DNA of 35,757 bases. Origin: an uncultured Actinomycetes bacterium (GTDB lineage Bacteria > Actinomycetota > Actinomycetes > Nanopelagicales > Nanopelagicaceae). The notes below the pieces were generated by a model. That model had not been told where the DNA came from and made no database searches. It worked only from the letters and a program-made list of their open reading frames with translations. This document shows, in pieces, positions 15,516 through 24,764 of the stretch. The DNA is taken from contig CAIUSQ010000045.1 in assembly GCA_903901905.1 (NCBI GenBank), positions 1 to 35,757 on the forward strand. The letters run 5' to 3'. Numbering within the stretch: the stretch's first letter is position 1; every line of letters begins with the position of its first letter. A program made the position numbers and the translations under genes.

Positions 15516-18500
15516 TTACGCCAACCACTTCTGTAAAGACTTAATACTTAATGTAGATCCCTGAAGGAATCTAATTCCCTGTACAGCAGCGCTAAAACCA
15601 GCGATGGTTGTTATACATGGAATTGATCGTTGGATAGCAACAGTACGAATAGCCCATCCATCTTCACGGGTACCGCGTCCAACTGGCGTGTTTATCACTA
15701 GGTCAATCTCTCCGTTATTCATCATTTCAACTATCGTTTTCTCACCCAAAGGGCCTGTACCCTCAGAATTTTTGCGAACCGTTGTTGGGCTCAATCCCCT
15801 TGTTCGAAGATACTGGGCTGTGCCATCTGTGGCTAGAATTCGAAAACCTAATGCAGCAAAACCTTTTGAGGGTTCAATTCCTGAGGCCTTATCTTTATCG
15901 GCCAGTGAAATGAAGACGGTTCCTGATTTTGGTAACGGCCCAAAGGATGCGATCTGAGATTTTGCGTAGCTTTCTCCAAATGTTGGAGCAATACCCATTA
16001 CTTCACCCGTCGACCTCATTTCGGGACCAAGTACTGCATCTACTCCTCTCCCATCAGTTCTTCGGAATCGATTCCAGGGCAAGACAGCCTCTTTTACTGA
16101 AATGCCGTGCGCTTCGCCATCACCTTTGGTCGGCAACATACCCAAATTGCGAAGTTGGGAGATAGATTTTCCAACCGAGATCATCGCTGCAGCTTTAGCA
16201 AGTGCGACTCCTGTCGCTTTACTAACAAACGGTACGGTACGGGAAGCACGAGGATTAGCTTCCAATACATAAAGAACTTTGTGTTCTATAGCGAACTGAA
16301 TATTTATCAATCCCCTTACTCCAACACCCGAAGCTATCTTCTCTGTAGCTACTCGTATCTCTTTCCTTTGATCTGATGTAATCGTTAATGATGGCAAGAC
16401 GCAGGCACTATCACCGCTGTGTACTCCTGCTTCCTCAATATGTTCCATGATTCCACCCAAAAAGAGTTCATTTCCATCATAAAGTGCGTCTACATCTATT
16501 TCAATCGCATTATCTAAAAAGCGGTCAACGAGAACCGGATGATCGGGTGTTATCTGCGTTGCACGTGTAATAAATCCAGCCAATGAATCATCATCATAAA
16601 CAATTTCCATTCCTCGTCCCCCTAATACAAAGGAGGGACGAACAAGTACTGGATAGCCAATGTTTTGAGCAATTGATTGAGCCTCCAACTGGGTTGATGC
16701 CATTCCAAATTGCGGGGCCTTTAGTGATTGTTCTTGAAGAACTTTTCCAAACGCACCACGTTCTTCGGCCAAGTTGATTGCTTCTGGAGAGGTGCCAAGA
16801 ATTGTCACTCCATTAGCCTTCAAAGCCGCAGCCAACCCAAGGGGTGTTTGACCTCCTAGTTGAGTTATGACACCTAAAACTGGGCCTGCCTGAGTTTCTG
16901 CATGAATAACTTCGAGAACATCTTCAAGAGTTAAAGGCTCAAAATATAAACGACTACTAGTGTCATAGTCGGTCGAAACTGTTTCAGGATTACAGTTAAT
17001 CATAATCGTGTCATAGCCAGCATCGCGTAATGCAAAAGAGGCATGAACACATGAATAGTCAAACTCAATTCCTTGTCCAATTCGATTTGGACCACTGCCA
17101 AGAATAATTACGGCGGGATTGGTGCGTATTCCAACTTCACTCTCTTCTTCATAACTTGAATAGAAGTAGGGAGTGAAAGCCTCAAACTCTGCGGCGCATG
17201 TGTCGACTGTTTTGTAAACCGGGCGAACAGATAATCGATGGCGCAAGCTTCTGATCTCATCCTCTGAAGTATTTCGTAGAGAGCCAATTTGCGCATCCGA
17301 GAAACCATCGTTCTTAGCTTTACGTAATAACCGTTCTGTGAACTCGCCCGGTTGTGATATCAAACGAGCTTGCTCGTTAATGAGCTGAATCTGATTTAAA
17401 TACCAAGGATCTATTTTTGTCGCAGTATGAATCTCTTCAATTGTTGCACCGGCCCACATTGCCTTTTGCACTTGTTGCAGTCTGTATTCTGTTGGAGTTT
17501 TCATTGCTGAGATCAGATCACTAAGCTCAACATTTGAAACTGCTGGCCAACTGAAGATCGCTTCTTTGCGCTCCAAAGATCTTAAGGCCTTCATTAGGGC
17601 TTCTGAGAACGAGCGTCCTATCGCCATCGCCTCGCCAACGCTTTTCATCGTCGTTGTTAATCTAGGGTCGGCATCAGCAAATTTTTCAAAAGCAAAGCGA
17701 GGAACTTTAACCACTACATAATCTAAGGTTGGTTCAAATGAGGCTGGGGTTACTTTAGTAATATCGTTTTGAATCTCATCTAGCGTGTAACCGATCGCAA
17801 GCTTGGTTGCAATCTTAGCTATTGGAAAACCCGTTGCCTTTGAGGCCAGCGCGCTAGATCTAGAGACTCTAGGGTTCATTTCAATAACAATTATTCGACC
17901 ATTTGCAGGGTTGACTGCATATTGAATATTGCATCCTCCGGTTTCAACCCCAACTTCCCGAATAATTTCAATAGATAAATCACGCAGTTTTTGATACTCA
18001 AGATCTGTTAATGTCATCGCTGGTGCTACAGTGATTGAATCGCCCGTATGGATTCCCATTGGATCTAAATTCTCAATGGAACAGACAATCACAACATTGT
18101 CTTTGTGATCACGCATTACCTCTAACTCGTACTCTTTCCAACCGATTATTGACTCTTCCAATAAAACTTCAGAGGTCGGACTATGTCTTAATCCAGCTCC
18201 AGCAATTTGTCGTAGCTCAGGCTCATCAAAGGCGATCCCAGAGCCAAGCCCACCCATAGTAAAAGATGGTCGTACAACAACTGGGTAATTTAAATCCGCT
18301 ACTGCAGCAATTATTTGCTCCATCGTGTGACAGATTCTCGATTTTGCCGACTCTCCGCGAACCTTTTCTACTATCTCTCTAAACAATTCTCGATTTTCGC
18401 CACGGTGTATTGCTTCCACATCGGCGCCAATTAGACGCACTCCGTACTTGGAAAGCGTTCCACGCTCAAAGAGTGCTATCGCCGCATTAAGTGCAGTTTG

Positions 18501-18776
18501 GCCACCAAGAGTGGCTAGCACCGCATCGGGCTTTTCCTGGACAATTATCTTTTCAATAATCTCCGGAGTAATCGGTTCGATGAAAGTTGCATCTGCAAAC
18601 TCTGGGTCTGTCATTATCGTTGCAGGATTAGAGTTAATAAGAATTACTCGGATACCTTCGGCCCTAAGTACGCGGCATGCTTGAGTTCCAGAGTAATCAA
18701 ACTCGCATGCTTGTCCAATCACAATTGGACCTGACCCGATAACCAAAACCGATTTAATAGATGGATCTAAAGGCAT
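15516..18776 (-). CDS. carB: Carbamoyl-phosphate synthase large subunit
   Basis: Makes carbamoyl phosphate from bicarbonate, ammonia and two ATP for pyrimidines and arginine. At 1086 residues it is full length, with two homologous halves. The first ATP-grasp unit begins at [18 protein letters not shown] and the second at [18 protein letters not shown]. Oligomerisation segments separate them, and a C-terminal MGS-like allosteric domain (from about 940) ends the protein. Each half carries a QLGGQT/TLGGQT loop and an EMNPR/EANPR metal site. The ATG shares one base with the carA stop (TAATG). Confidence 0.98.
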   Translation of the reverse strand: MPLDPSIKSVLVIGSGPIVIGQACEFDYSGTQACRVLRAEGIRVILINSNPATIMTDPEFADATFIEPITPEIIEKIIVQEKPDAVLATLGGQTALNAAIALFERGTLSKYGVRLIGADVEAIHRGENRELFREIVEKVRGESAKSRICHTMEQIIAAVADLNYPVVVRPSFTMGGLGSGIAFDEPELRQIAGAGLRHSPTSEVLLEESIIGWKEYELEVMRDHKDNVVIVCSIENLDPMGIHTGDSITVAPAMTLTDLEYQKLRDLSIEIIREVGVETGGCNIQYAVNPANGRIIVIEMNPRVSRSSALASKATGFPIAKIATKLAIGYTLDEIQNDITKVTPASFEPTLDYVVVKVPRFAFEKFADADPRLTTTMKSVGEAMAIGRSFSEALMKALRSLERKEAIFSWPAVSNVELSDLISAMKTPTEYRLQQVQKAMWAGATIEEIHTATKIDPWYLNQIQLINEQARLISQPGEFTERLLRKAKNDGFSDAQIGSLRNTSEDEIRSLRHRLSVRPVYKTVDTCAAEFEAFTPYFYSSYEEESEVGIRTNPAVIILGSGPNRIGQGIEFDYSCVHASFALRDAGYDTIMINCNPETVSTDYDTSSRLYFEPLTLEDVLEVIHAETQAGPVLGVITQLGGQTPLGLAAALKANGVTILGTSPEAINLAEERGAFGKVLQEQSLKAPQFGMASTQLEAQSIAQNIGYPVLVRPSFVLGGRGMEIVYDDDSLAGFITRATQITPDHPVLVDRFLDNAIEIDVDALYDGNELFLGGIMEHIEEAGVHSGDSACVLPSLTITSDQRKEIRVATEKIASGVGVRGLINIQFAIEHKVLYVLEANPRASRTVPFVSKATGVALAKAAAMISVGKSISQLRNLGMLPTKGDGEAHGISVKEAVLPWNRFRRTDGRGVDAVLGPEMRSTGEVMGIAPTFGESYAKSQIASFGPLPKSGTVFISLADKDKASGIEPSKGFAALGFRILATDGTAQYLRTRGLSPTTVRKNSEGTGPLGEKTIVEMMNNGEIDLVINTPVGRGTREDGWAIRTVAIQRSIPCITTIAGFSAAVQGIRFLQGSTLSIKSLQKWLA

Positions 18777-19897
18777 TACGCAATCACCTGCTTTGATTTC
18801 ATCATCAATTCTATGAAGCGATCAAAAAGGTAAGCAGCATCGTGAGGTCCTGCTGCAGCCTCAGGGTGATACTGAACGGAAAATGCTGGACGTTCTAATA
18901 AAGCTAGACCTTCAACAACACCATCATTTAGACAGAAGTGAGTTACTTCCCCGCGACCATAAACGGTAGAAAACTCCATATCAATCGGAGCTTGCACTGC
19001 AAAGCCGTGATTGTGAGCCGTGATTTCAACTTTTCCTGAGACCTTGTCCATAACTGGTTGGTTAATGCCGCGATGGCCAAAAGCCAACTTGTAAGTTTCA
19101 AAACCAAGTGCTCTGCCAAGTATTTGGTGACCAAAACATATTCCAAAGATCGGGATCTCCTCTAATAACAGCGCTCGCACCGTTTCCACAACATCTCCCA
19201 TAGTCGAGGGATCCCCAGGACCGTTTGAAAGAAATACACCATCTGGTTTGATTGCAAGAATCTGTTCAACCGTGGAGTTAAATGGCAGCACATGAACCTG
19301 TACTCCACGCTCTGCCAGAGCTTTTGGTGTGGCTTTCTTGATTCCTAAATCCAATGCAGCAACAACGAAGCGTTTAGATCCGATCGGTTCAACAATATAG
19401 CTTTTCTTAGTCGAAACATCTTCAACCAAATTTGATCCCGCCATTGCCGGAATCTTTCGAACCTCCACAACCATCTCTTCGCGAGAAAGATTTAGATCGG
19501 AGAAGATTCCAACGCGCATCGCCCCTCGATCTCGTATATGTCGGGTGATTGCGCGGGTATCGACCCCTTGAATCCCAATAACTCCTTGCTCAATCAACTC
19601 TAATTCTAAGCTTTGGTATGACCGCCAATTAGATGACAGCGAGGACGGATTGCGCACAACAAAACCTGCAACCCAAATCTTTTCAGACTCATTATCCTCC
19701 TTATTCACCCCAGTGTTACCGATATGTGGCGCAGTCATGATCACAATCTGTTTTCGATATGAAGGATCAGTCAACGTTTCCTGATATCCTGTCATTCCAG
19801 TTTGAAAAACCGCCTCACCAAAAGTTTTTCCCGTGGCTGCCCAACTTTGACCTTCAAATATTCGACCGTCATCAAAGACTAGATATGCATTGGTCAT
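18776..19897 (-). CDS. carA: Carbamoyl-phosphate synthase small (glutaminase) subunit
   Basis: Hydrolyses glutamine and channels ammonia to CarB. The 373 residues have an N-terminal CarA domain (1-about 150) and a class I glutamine amidotransferase domain. The nucleophile is Cys254 in GICFGHQ, with His344 and Glu346 in [11 protein letters not shown] completing the triad. LSNGPGDP forms the oxyanion strand. The ATG at 19897 overlaps the pyrC stop by four bases (ATGA). Confidence 0.98.
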   Translation of the reverse strand: MTNAYLVFDDGRIFEGQSWAATGKTFGEAVFQTGMTGYQETLTDPSYRKQIVIMTAPHIGNTGVNKEDNESEKIWVAGFVVRNPSSLSSNWRSYQSLELELIEQGVIGIQGVDTRAITRHIRDRGAMRVGIFSDLNLSREEMVVEVRKIPAMAGSNLVEDVSTKKSYIVEPIGSKRFVVAALDLGIKKATPKALAERGVQVHVLPFNSTVEQILAIKPDGVFLSNGPGDPSTMGDVVETVRALLLEEIPIFGICFGHQILGRALGFETYKLAFGHRGINQPVMDKVSGKVEITAHNHGFAVQAPIDMEFSTVYGRGEVTHFCLNDGVVEGLALLERPAFSVQYHPEAAAGPHDAAYLFDRFIELMMKSKQVIA

Positions 19898-21201
19898 TGC
19901 ACATCTCCATTCTTTTGGACAATTGAATCAATTACGGTTGCAAGACCTTTGTAGAAAGTATGCGTAACTACTCCAGGAAGGATGAGCCCATGGTAAGGAG
20001 TATTCGTAGCCTTTGACATAGTCAAATCACGGTCCACTTGCCAATTTTTGGAGGCATCGACCACTACTAGGTTTGCCACCGAGCCAACCGCAATCTCTTG
20101 ACCCTGATTCTTATACCCACCTATTCGGGCAGGAGCCGATGACATACGGTCAGCAACCTGCTCCCAGCTCATAAGATTGCTGTCCACCATAGTTTTTTGC
20201 ACAATGGATAGTGCAGTTTCTAACCCCAACATGCCAAAAGATGCTTCTTGCCATTCGCATTCTTTAGACTCAACCGGATGTGGCGCGTGATCTGTTGCAA
20301 CAATGTCAATGATCCCTTCGGCTAACGCTTCGCGCAGAGCATGCACATCATCGCTCGTTCGTAGCGGTGGATTCACTTTAAAGATTGGGTCATAAGAAGT
20401 AGCACGATCGTCGGTAAGCAAAAGGTGATGCGGAGTCACTTCTGCAGTAACGCTAATGCCGCGATCTTTTGCCCAACGAATAATCTCCACACCACCTGCT
20501 GTCGTTACATGACAAATGTGAAGTCGAGATTTAACGTGATCTGCTAGAAGTACATCTCTAGCAATAATTGCCTCTTCGGCAACAGCGGGCCAACCCTTAA
20601 GACCCAACCGTGCGGAGATCTCTCCTTCATTCATCTGAGAGCCAATAGTCAAACGAGGCTCTTGTGCATGCTGTGCGATCACTCCCCCAAATTTTTTCAC
20701 ATATTCAAGAGCTCTTCGCATCAGCAAGGGATCAAAAACGCAGTTTCCATCATCACTAAAAATTCTGACGTGGGCAATGGAATCAGCCATTGCACCGATT
20801 TCAGAGAGTGATTCGCCCATTAAACCTTTTGTAACAGCTCCTATTGGAAAGACATCTAAATAACCTGCCTCTTGCCCCAATCTATAAACCTGCTCTACAA
20901 CACCTGCTGTATCGGCAACAGGAGATGTGTTTGCCATTGCCGATAACGCAGTGAATCCACCTTTCGCACCCGCCCTGCTCCCAGTTAGCACAGTCTCTGC
21001 ATCTTCACGCCCTGGTTCACGTAGATGGGTATGCAAATCAACAAGCCCTGGCAGAACTCTGCTGCCACTGGCATCGATAACAACATGGGAGGTCGGTGCA
21101 AAGTTCTCACTTACCGCAGAGATGACACCATCTTCGATTGCAATGTCTCGTTTATCACCGTTAGGCAGGAGAACTGATTTAAGAACGTATTTGCTGCTCA
21201 T
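19894..21201 (-). CDS. pyrC: Dihydroorotase
   Basis: Closes carbamoyl aspartate to dihydroorotate. The 435 residues are a class I amidohydrolase with the zinc-binding DLHTHLREPG (55-64; His57, His59), histidines in IAQHAQE and ICHVTTAGG, and ATDHAPHP near residue 304, which carries the catalytic Asp. The C-terminal small beta domain (GSVANLVVVD) is present. The ATG directly follows the pyrB stop. Confidence 0.97.
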   Translation of the reverse strand: MSSKYVLKSVLLPNGDKRDIAIEDGVISAVSENFAPTSHVVIDASGSRVLPGLVDLHTHLREPGREDAETVLTGSRAGAKGGFTALSAMANTSPVADTAGVVEQVYRLGQEAGYLDVFPIGAVTKGLMGESLSEIGAMADSIAHVRIFSDDGNCVFDPLLMRRALEYVKKFGGVIAQHAQEPRLTIGSQMNEGEISARLGLKGWPAVAEEAIIARDVLLADHVKSRLHICHVTTAGGVEIIRWAKDRGISVTAEVTPHHLLLTDDRATSYDPIFKVNPPLRTSDDVHALREALAEGIIDIVATDHAPHPVESKECEWQEASFGMLGLETALSIVQKTMVDSNLMSWEQVADRMSSAPARIGGYKNQGQEIAVGSVANLVVVDASKNWQVDRDLTMSKATNTPYHGLILPGVVTHTFYKGLATVIDSIVQKNGDVQ

Positions 21202-22149
21202 TTAAATACTCCCAACATCAAGAGGCGAACCAGCAAGAAGGACATAAAGGATAGCCATTCGAACACTTACACCATTTGAAACTTGTTCTGTTATTACAGA
21301 TCGCGCACTATCTGCTACCTCTGCCGATATCTCTAAACCTCGATTCATTGGGCCGGGATGCATGATGAGCGCGGTTGGCTTCAAATTTCGCATTCGCTCC
21401 GCATTTAGTCCGTAATATCGTGAGTACTCACGAGCATTTGGAAAGAATAGTTCGGTCATTCTCTCTTGCTGAACTCTCAACATCATTACCGCATCAATGA
21501 CGGGCAACACTGAGTCGAAATCATATGAAACATTGCAAGGCCATTTTTCTATACCAATTGGAAGCAAAGTAGGAGGCGCAACTAAAGTTACTTTTGTTCC
21601 CAAGAGCGCCAGCAGTAGAACGTTTGATCTGGCTACTCGCGAATGGAGTATGTCACCAACTATTGCAACGTGAAGACCCTGCAAATCACTAGCACCTTTT
21701 CCTAGGTGTTTACGTATAGTGAAGGCATCTAAAAGTGCCTGACTTGGATGCTCATGTGTTCCATCACCTGCATTAATGACCGCTCCTGACATCCATTGAT
21801 TATCGGCCAACCTTTGAGCGGCGCCCGATGCGCTATGGCGAATGACTACGGCATCTGCGCCCATCGCTTGAAGAGTCATCGCAGTATCTTTAAGCGACTC
21901 GCCTTTACTGATGCTTGAACCTTTAGCTGAGAAATTTATTACATCGGCCGACAATCTCTTTGCGGCGGCCTCAAAAGATATTCTTGTACGAGTCGAATCC
22001 TCAGCAAATAGATTCACAACCGTTCTTCCGCGCAGAGTCGGCAGTTTCTTGATCTGACCATCGTTGACGCGAGATAGCTCTGTAGCAGTATCTAAAATGC
22101 CAACCGCTTCTTGGACAGTTAGGTGATCGATTGAGAGCAAGTGCTTCAT
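21202..22149 (-). CDS. pyrB: Aspartate carbamoyltransferase catalytic subunit
   Basis: Joins carbamoyl phosphate and aspartate. The 315 residues carry the carbamoyl-phosphate loop [10 protein letters not shown] (51-60), the flexible loop [11 protein letters not shown], the [11 protein letters not shown] segment and the aspartate-side [10 protein letters not shown] near the C-terminus. No regulatory chain gene (pyrI) is present, as expected when PyrR controls the operon. The ATG overlaps the pyrR stop by four bases. Confidence 0.98.
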   Translation of the reverse strand: MKHLLSIDHLTVQEAVGILDTATELSRVNDGQIKKLPTLRGRTVVNLFAEDSTRTRISFEAAAKRLSADVINFSAKGSSISKGESLKDTAMTLQAMGADAVVIRHSASGAAQRLADNQWMSGAVINAGDGTHEHPSQALLDAFTIRKHLGKGASDLQGLHVAIVGDILHSRVARSNVLLLALLGTKVTLVAPPTLLPIGIEKWPCNVSYDFDSVLPVIDAVMMLRVQQERMTELFFPNAREYSRYYGLNAERMRNLKPTALIMHPGPMNRGLEISAEVADSARSVITEQVSNGVSVRMAILYVLLAGSPLDVGSI

Positions 22150-22682
22150 GATTGCTTCCGATTTTCGATGACAACTTCATCGCGACCATCTATCTCAGTC
22201 AACGAGACTCGAATCGACTGATCTAACGATGATGGTAAGTTCTTTCCTACATAATCGGCTTTAATGGGAAGCTCGCGATGACCGCGGTCGACAAGAACTG
22301 CTAGTTGAACAGTCTTAGGGCGCCCAACTTCCCCTAGAGCATCTAAGGCCGATCGGATAGTTCGACCAGAAAAGAGCACGTCATCGATTAGAACAACATC
22401 TCTTCCTTCAATCCCCGACGAAGGAATTAACGTTGGCATGATTGCCCGAGGCGGGCGCAACCTCAGATCATCTCGATGTAAAGTTATATCGAGAGTTCCA
22501 CAAGGGATATCAGTTCCCTCTATTTTCGCCATTATCTCTGCAACTCGTAGCGCCAGATGAGCACCGCGAGTTGGAATTCCAAGTAAAACCACATTGGCTG
22601 AGCCGTGATTGCGCTCTAATATTTCGTGTGAGATGCGAGTTAACGCACGTGAAATATCTTCAGTCGACAGGGCAACGTTCAT
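22146..22682 (-). CDS. pyrR: Pyrimidine operon regulator / uracil phosphoribosyltransferase
   Basis: PyrR binds pyr mRNA when UMP is high and has weak uracil phosphoribosyltransferase activity. The 178-residue protein shows the PRPP-binding segment [18 protein letters not shown] (96-113) and the basic RNA-binding face region [17 protein letters not shown] ([11 protein letters not shown], 68-78). The ATG at 22682 has a strong AAAGGAG six bases upstream. A PyrR-type hairpin lies immediately before that ribosome site (22696-22713), pointing to autoregulation of the whole operon through translation of this first gene. Confidence 0.97.
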   Translation of the reverse strand: MNVALSTEDISRALTRISHEILERNHGSANVVLLGIPTRGAHLALRVAEIMAKIEGTDIPCGTLDITLHRDDLRLRPPRAIMPTLIPSSGIEGRDVVLIDDVLFSGRTIRSALDALGEVGRPKTVQLAVLVDRGHRELPIKADYVGKNLPSSLDQSIRVSLTEIDGRDEVVIENRKQS

Positions 22683-22695
22683 TTAAATCTCCTTT

Positions 22696-22713
22696 CCCAC
22701 CTCTCTGGATGGG
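22696..22713 (-). promoter_or_regulatory. PyrR-binding hairpin in the pyr operon leader
   Basis: Read on the minus strand the element is CCCATCCAGAGAGGTGGG. Its core TCCAGAGAGGT agrees with the PyrR binding-loop consensus (ARUCCNGNGAGGYU) at nearly every position, and CCCA/TGGG can pair as the lower stem. The last G is followed at once by AAAGGAG, the pyrR ribosome site. No attenuator terminator follows. In Mycobacterium smegmatis a PyrR loop next to the first ribosome site gives translational repression; the same mechanism is inferred here. Confidence 0.78.
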
Positions 22714-22742
22714 TTGTTAAAGGATGCGCTGCGAACTATAGC
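22714..22742 (+). promoter_or_regulatory. Candidate bldD-like gene promoter
   Basis: On the plus strand TTGTTA (22714-22719) and TATAGC (22737-22742) are separated by 17 bases, each matching consensus at four of six positions. The -10 overlaps that of the divergent pyrR promoter (22735-22740). A start near 22749 would leave a leader of about 58 nt. The match is weak and no ribosome site supports it further. Confidence 0.3.
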
Positions 22743-22763
22743 ATCTCGGCTACTTCTTGTGGA
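22735..22763 (-). promoter_or_regulatory. Candidate pyrR operon promoter
   Basis: On the minus strand TCCACA (22763-22758) and TATAGT (22740-22735) are separated by exactly 17 bases. They match the sigma-70-type -35 at four of six and the -10 at five of six positions. Transcription would start near 22728 and give a leader of about 46 nt holding just the PyrR hairpin and the ribosome site. This is a pattern match only. Confidence 0.45.
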
Positions 22764-22772
22764 TAAGCCACA
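22758..22772. promoter_or_regulatory. Inverted repeat containing a perfect DnaA-box sequence in the bldD/pyrR intergenic region
   Basis: TGTGG-ATAAG-CCACA is a perfect 5-bp inverted repeat with a 5-bp spacer. Positions 22758-22766 read TTATCCACA on the minus strand, which equals the DnaA-box consensus. The element covers the candidate -35 of the pyrR promoter, so a bound protein could block transcription. It could be a DnaA site, an operator for another dimeric regulator, or chance. Confidence 0.35.
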
Positions 22773-22806
22773 TTTCCGAGCGGCCTCCTCGACTACCGTG
22801 GCGTAC

Positions 22807-23280
22807 ATGGAGAAATTAGACACACAAGAAGAGGTCCTTAAGGTTTGCAAAAGGTTACGTAGCGTTCGTGAGGCGAAAGCTTTGACCTTGCTCGAGGTTG
22901 AACAAAGATCACAAGGTGAATTAACTGCCGTTGCCCTAGGCAGTTACGAACGAGGAGACAGGCAAATAAGTCTTTTCAAACTTCTGCAAGTAGCCAGAAT
23001 TTATGGAGTTCCGGCATCAGAGATATTGACCAAAAAAATAGAGCGAGTGGAGCCAGCACGCATCGTTTTTGATCTACGGAAGATACGCCAAAGTACACAT
23101 AGTGAAGCTGCAAAAATAGCCCAAGTACTAACCGAAATTGCGCAAACTAGAGGAGACTGGAATGGAGAGCTAATCTCAATACGAGCCAACGACCTTGTAA
23201 ATCTGTTCTTATTTACGGGACTATCTGCAGTTCAAATACAGTCATGCATATCTGAATTTTCTATTCTTAGATCGAAATAG
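22807..23280 (+). CDS. bldD: BldD-like transcriptional regulator with cyclic-di-GMP-binding signature
   Basis: In Streptomyces BldD is a repressor of development genes whose dimer is assembled by tetrameric c-di-GMP. This 157-residue homologue has the N-terminal XRE-type helix-turn-helix (about 12-73, with VEQRSQGELTAVALGSYERGDR) and the C-terminal domain. The latter keeps the ligand signature RXD-X8-RXXD as RGD (115-117) and RAND (126-129), at nearly the same residue numbers as Streptomyces BldD. The frame is open from 22714, but the ATG at 22807 gives the normal N-terminus and length. No ribosome site is visible. It is divergent from pyrR and overlaps the 3' end of nusB by 14 bases tail to tail. 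Target genes in this organism are unknown. Confidence 0.9.
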   Translation: MEKLDTQEEVLKVCKRLRSVREAKALTLLEVEQRSQGELTAVALGSYERGDRQISLFKLLQVARIYGVPASEILTKKIERVEPARIVFDLRKIRQSTHSEAAKIAQVLTEIAQTRGDWNGELISIRANDLVNLFLFTGLSAVQIQSCISEFSILRSK

Positions 23281-23689
23281 AATCCTTAAGCGAAGCAATT
23301 CGTGCGAGCACTCCATGAATATACTTTGATGAATCATCACTAGATAGCTCTTTAGCTAAATTCAATGCTTCATCGATTGAAACACTAGTTGGAACAGACG
23401 TACTCCAAAGAATTTCGAATATCCCAATTCTTAAGATATTTCTATCGACCGCAGGTAAGCGATCCATGTCCCATCCTTGGGCATATGTCATGATCAATTC
23501 ATCGATTTTGCGACGATTTTCACCGACACCTGATATGAGATCGCGCGTGTACTCACGAATTGGTCTGGCATCTGGGCCGTCATCTGGAAAATCACGTAGT
23601 TCTAAAGTTTGCAATGCATCACTGCCACGGATATCGGATTCGTACAATAAATCCAACGCCTGTTTGCGAGCTTTACTACGTGCAGACAC
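23267..23689 (-). CDS. nusB: Transcription antitermination factor NusB
   Basis: Binds boxA RNA with NusE (S10) to allow antitermination of rRNA operons. The 140 residues are an all-helical NusB fold with SARSKARKQALDLLYESDI at the N-terminus, LPAVDRNILRIGIFEIL (78-94) and SIDEALNLAKELSSDDSSKY followed by IHGVLARI. The GTG start shares one base with the efp stop (TAGTG). The gene end overlaps bldD on the other strand with no terminator. Confidence 0.97.
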   Translation of the reverse strand: MSARSKARKQALDLLYESDIRGSDALQTLELRDFPDDGPDARPIREYTRDLISGVGENRRKIDELIMTYAQGWDMDRLPAVDRNILRIGIFEILWSTSVPTSVSIDEALNLAKELSSDDSSKYIHGVLARIASLKDSISI

Positions 23690-24249
23690 TAGTTAGCGCG
23701 ACCCTGGTAAGACCCATCACGAGTGTCAACCAAGATAATTTCATCCTGCTTGATAAAAAGAGGCACCGCTACTTCGATGCCGGTCTCAACAGTGGCTGGC
23801 TTAGTACCACCTGAGGATCGGTCACCCTGAATGCCTGGCTCTGTGTATGTGATTTTGAGTGGAACAGATGCAGCAAGCTCGATGTACAAAGGGTTGCCCT
23901 CATTTACGGCAACAATTGCTTCAGTATTTTCAAGCATGTAATTTGCTGCATCTCCAACAGTTGCTTGCGAAATAGTCATCTGATCATAGGTTTTTGTATC
24001 CATGAAAACAAAATCATCGCCCTCTTTATAGAGATACTGCATTTCACGTTTTTCAAGAATTGCTACATCAACCTTAACTCCGGCGTTATATGTTCGATCG
24101 ATAACTTTTCCGGTCAGAACAGACTTCAATTTAGTTCGTACGAATGCTGGACCTTTACCTGGCTTTACGTGCTGAAACTCCACTACAGTCCAAAGTTGAC
24201 CTTCAATGTCCAGGCACATTCCATTTTTTAAATCATTCGTTGTTGACAC
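23689..24249 (-). CDS. efp: Translation elongation factor P
   Basis: Relieves ribosome stalling at polyproline stretches. The 186 residues contain all three beta-barrel domains. The tip loop that reaches the peptidyl-transferase centre is [15 protein letters not shown], with the palindromic PGKGP (30-34) and Lys32, the form known from actinobacteria that work without lysine modification. The family signature near the end ([20 protein letters not shown]) is present. The GTG start has GGTGGAG about six bases upstream. An 80-base gap separates it from aroQ. Confidence 0.98.
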   Translation of the reverse strand: MSTTNDLKNGMCLDIEGQLWTVVEFQHVKPGKGPAFVRTKLKSVLTGKVIDRTYNAGVKVDVAILEKREMQYLYKEGDDFVFMDTKTYDQMTISQATVGDAANYMLENTEAIVAVNEGNPLYIELAASVPLKITYTEPGIQGDRSSGGTKPATVETGIEVAVPLFIKQDEIILVDTRDGSYQGRAN

Positions 24250-24329
24250 TGCTGCTCCACCCGCTCTTTACTCTAATTTTTTGTCATATCGACGGGATAA
24301 GGATACCCGCAGTTAACGAGCGCTTCGTA

Positions 24330-24764
24330 CTATCGAGAAACCAAGTTTGTGAGGGCAATTATCGCCAAAACGTAAGAATTAGGACCAAAGCCTCCTATCG
24401 TTCCATTTGCTACACCAGAAATTACTGACGTATGACGAAACTCTTCTCGAGCAAGTGGATTAGACAAGTGAACCTCAATCAAAGGAGCCTTTATGAGTTC
24501 AGCAGCATCGCGAATCGCGTATGAATAGTGGGTAAATGCCGCCGGATTAATGATTACTGGTGTGTTTGCGTCGGCAGCCTCATGTAACCATCCAATGATT
24601 GTCGCCTCATCATCACTCTGACGCACATCGGCCTCAAAGCCATGTTTTGTTGCAGAGATCTCAATCATTGATTTCAATTCACTGTAATTGAGATCGCCGT
24701 ACATGGAAGAATCACGTATATCAAGACGTGCAAGGTTTGGCCCGTTTAATACAAGAATCTTCAT
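24330..24764 (-). CDS. aroQ: 3-dehydroquinate dehydratase, type II
   Basis: Third step of the shikimate pathway. The 144 residues have the type II features: NGPNLARLD (7-15) followed by Arg17 and Tyr22 on the active-site loop, RQSDDEA (48-54, DXEA form as in Mycobacterium), NPAAFTHYS (73-81) and the catalytic His99 in IEVHLSN. The ATG overlaps the aroB stop by four bases (ATGA). Confidence 0.97.
   Translation of the reverse strand: MKILVLNGPNLARLDIRDSSMYGDLNYSELKSMIEISATKHGFEADVRQSDDEATIIGWLHEAADANTPVIINPAAFTHYSYAIRDAAELIKAPLIEVHLSNPLAREEFRHTSVISGVANGTIGGFGPNSYVLAIIALTNLVSR

Noticed and set aside
22683..22806. Replication origin, because of the DnaA-box sequence
   Set aside because: Only one perfect box was seen, with no cluster and no dnaA/dnaN neighbours. 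An origin would need several boxes and an AT-rich unwinding region.
22791..22806. BldD autoregulatory box near TACCGTGGCGTA just before the bldD start
   Set aside because: The half-sites are spaced one base wrongly for the BldD consensus palindrome and the centre does not match.
24250..24329. Promoter or terminator in the 80-base aroQ-efp gap
   Set aside because: A weak hairpin (GGG...CCC around 24290) lacks a T tract and no pair of promoter hexamers with proper spacing was found. The only useful signal is the efp ribosome site GGTGGAG.
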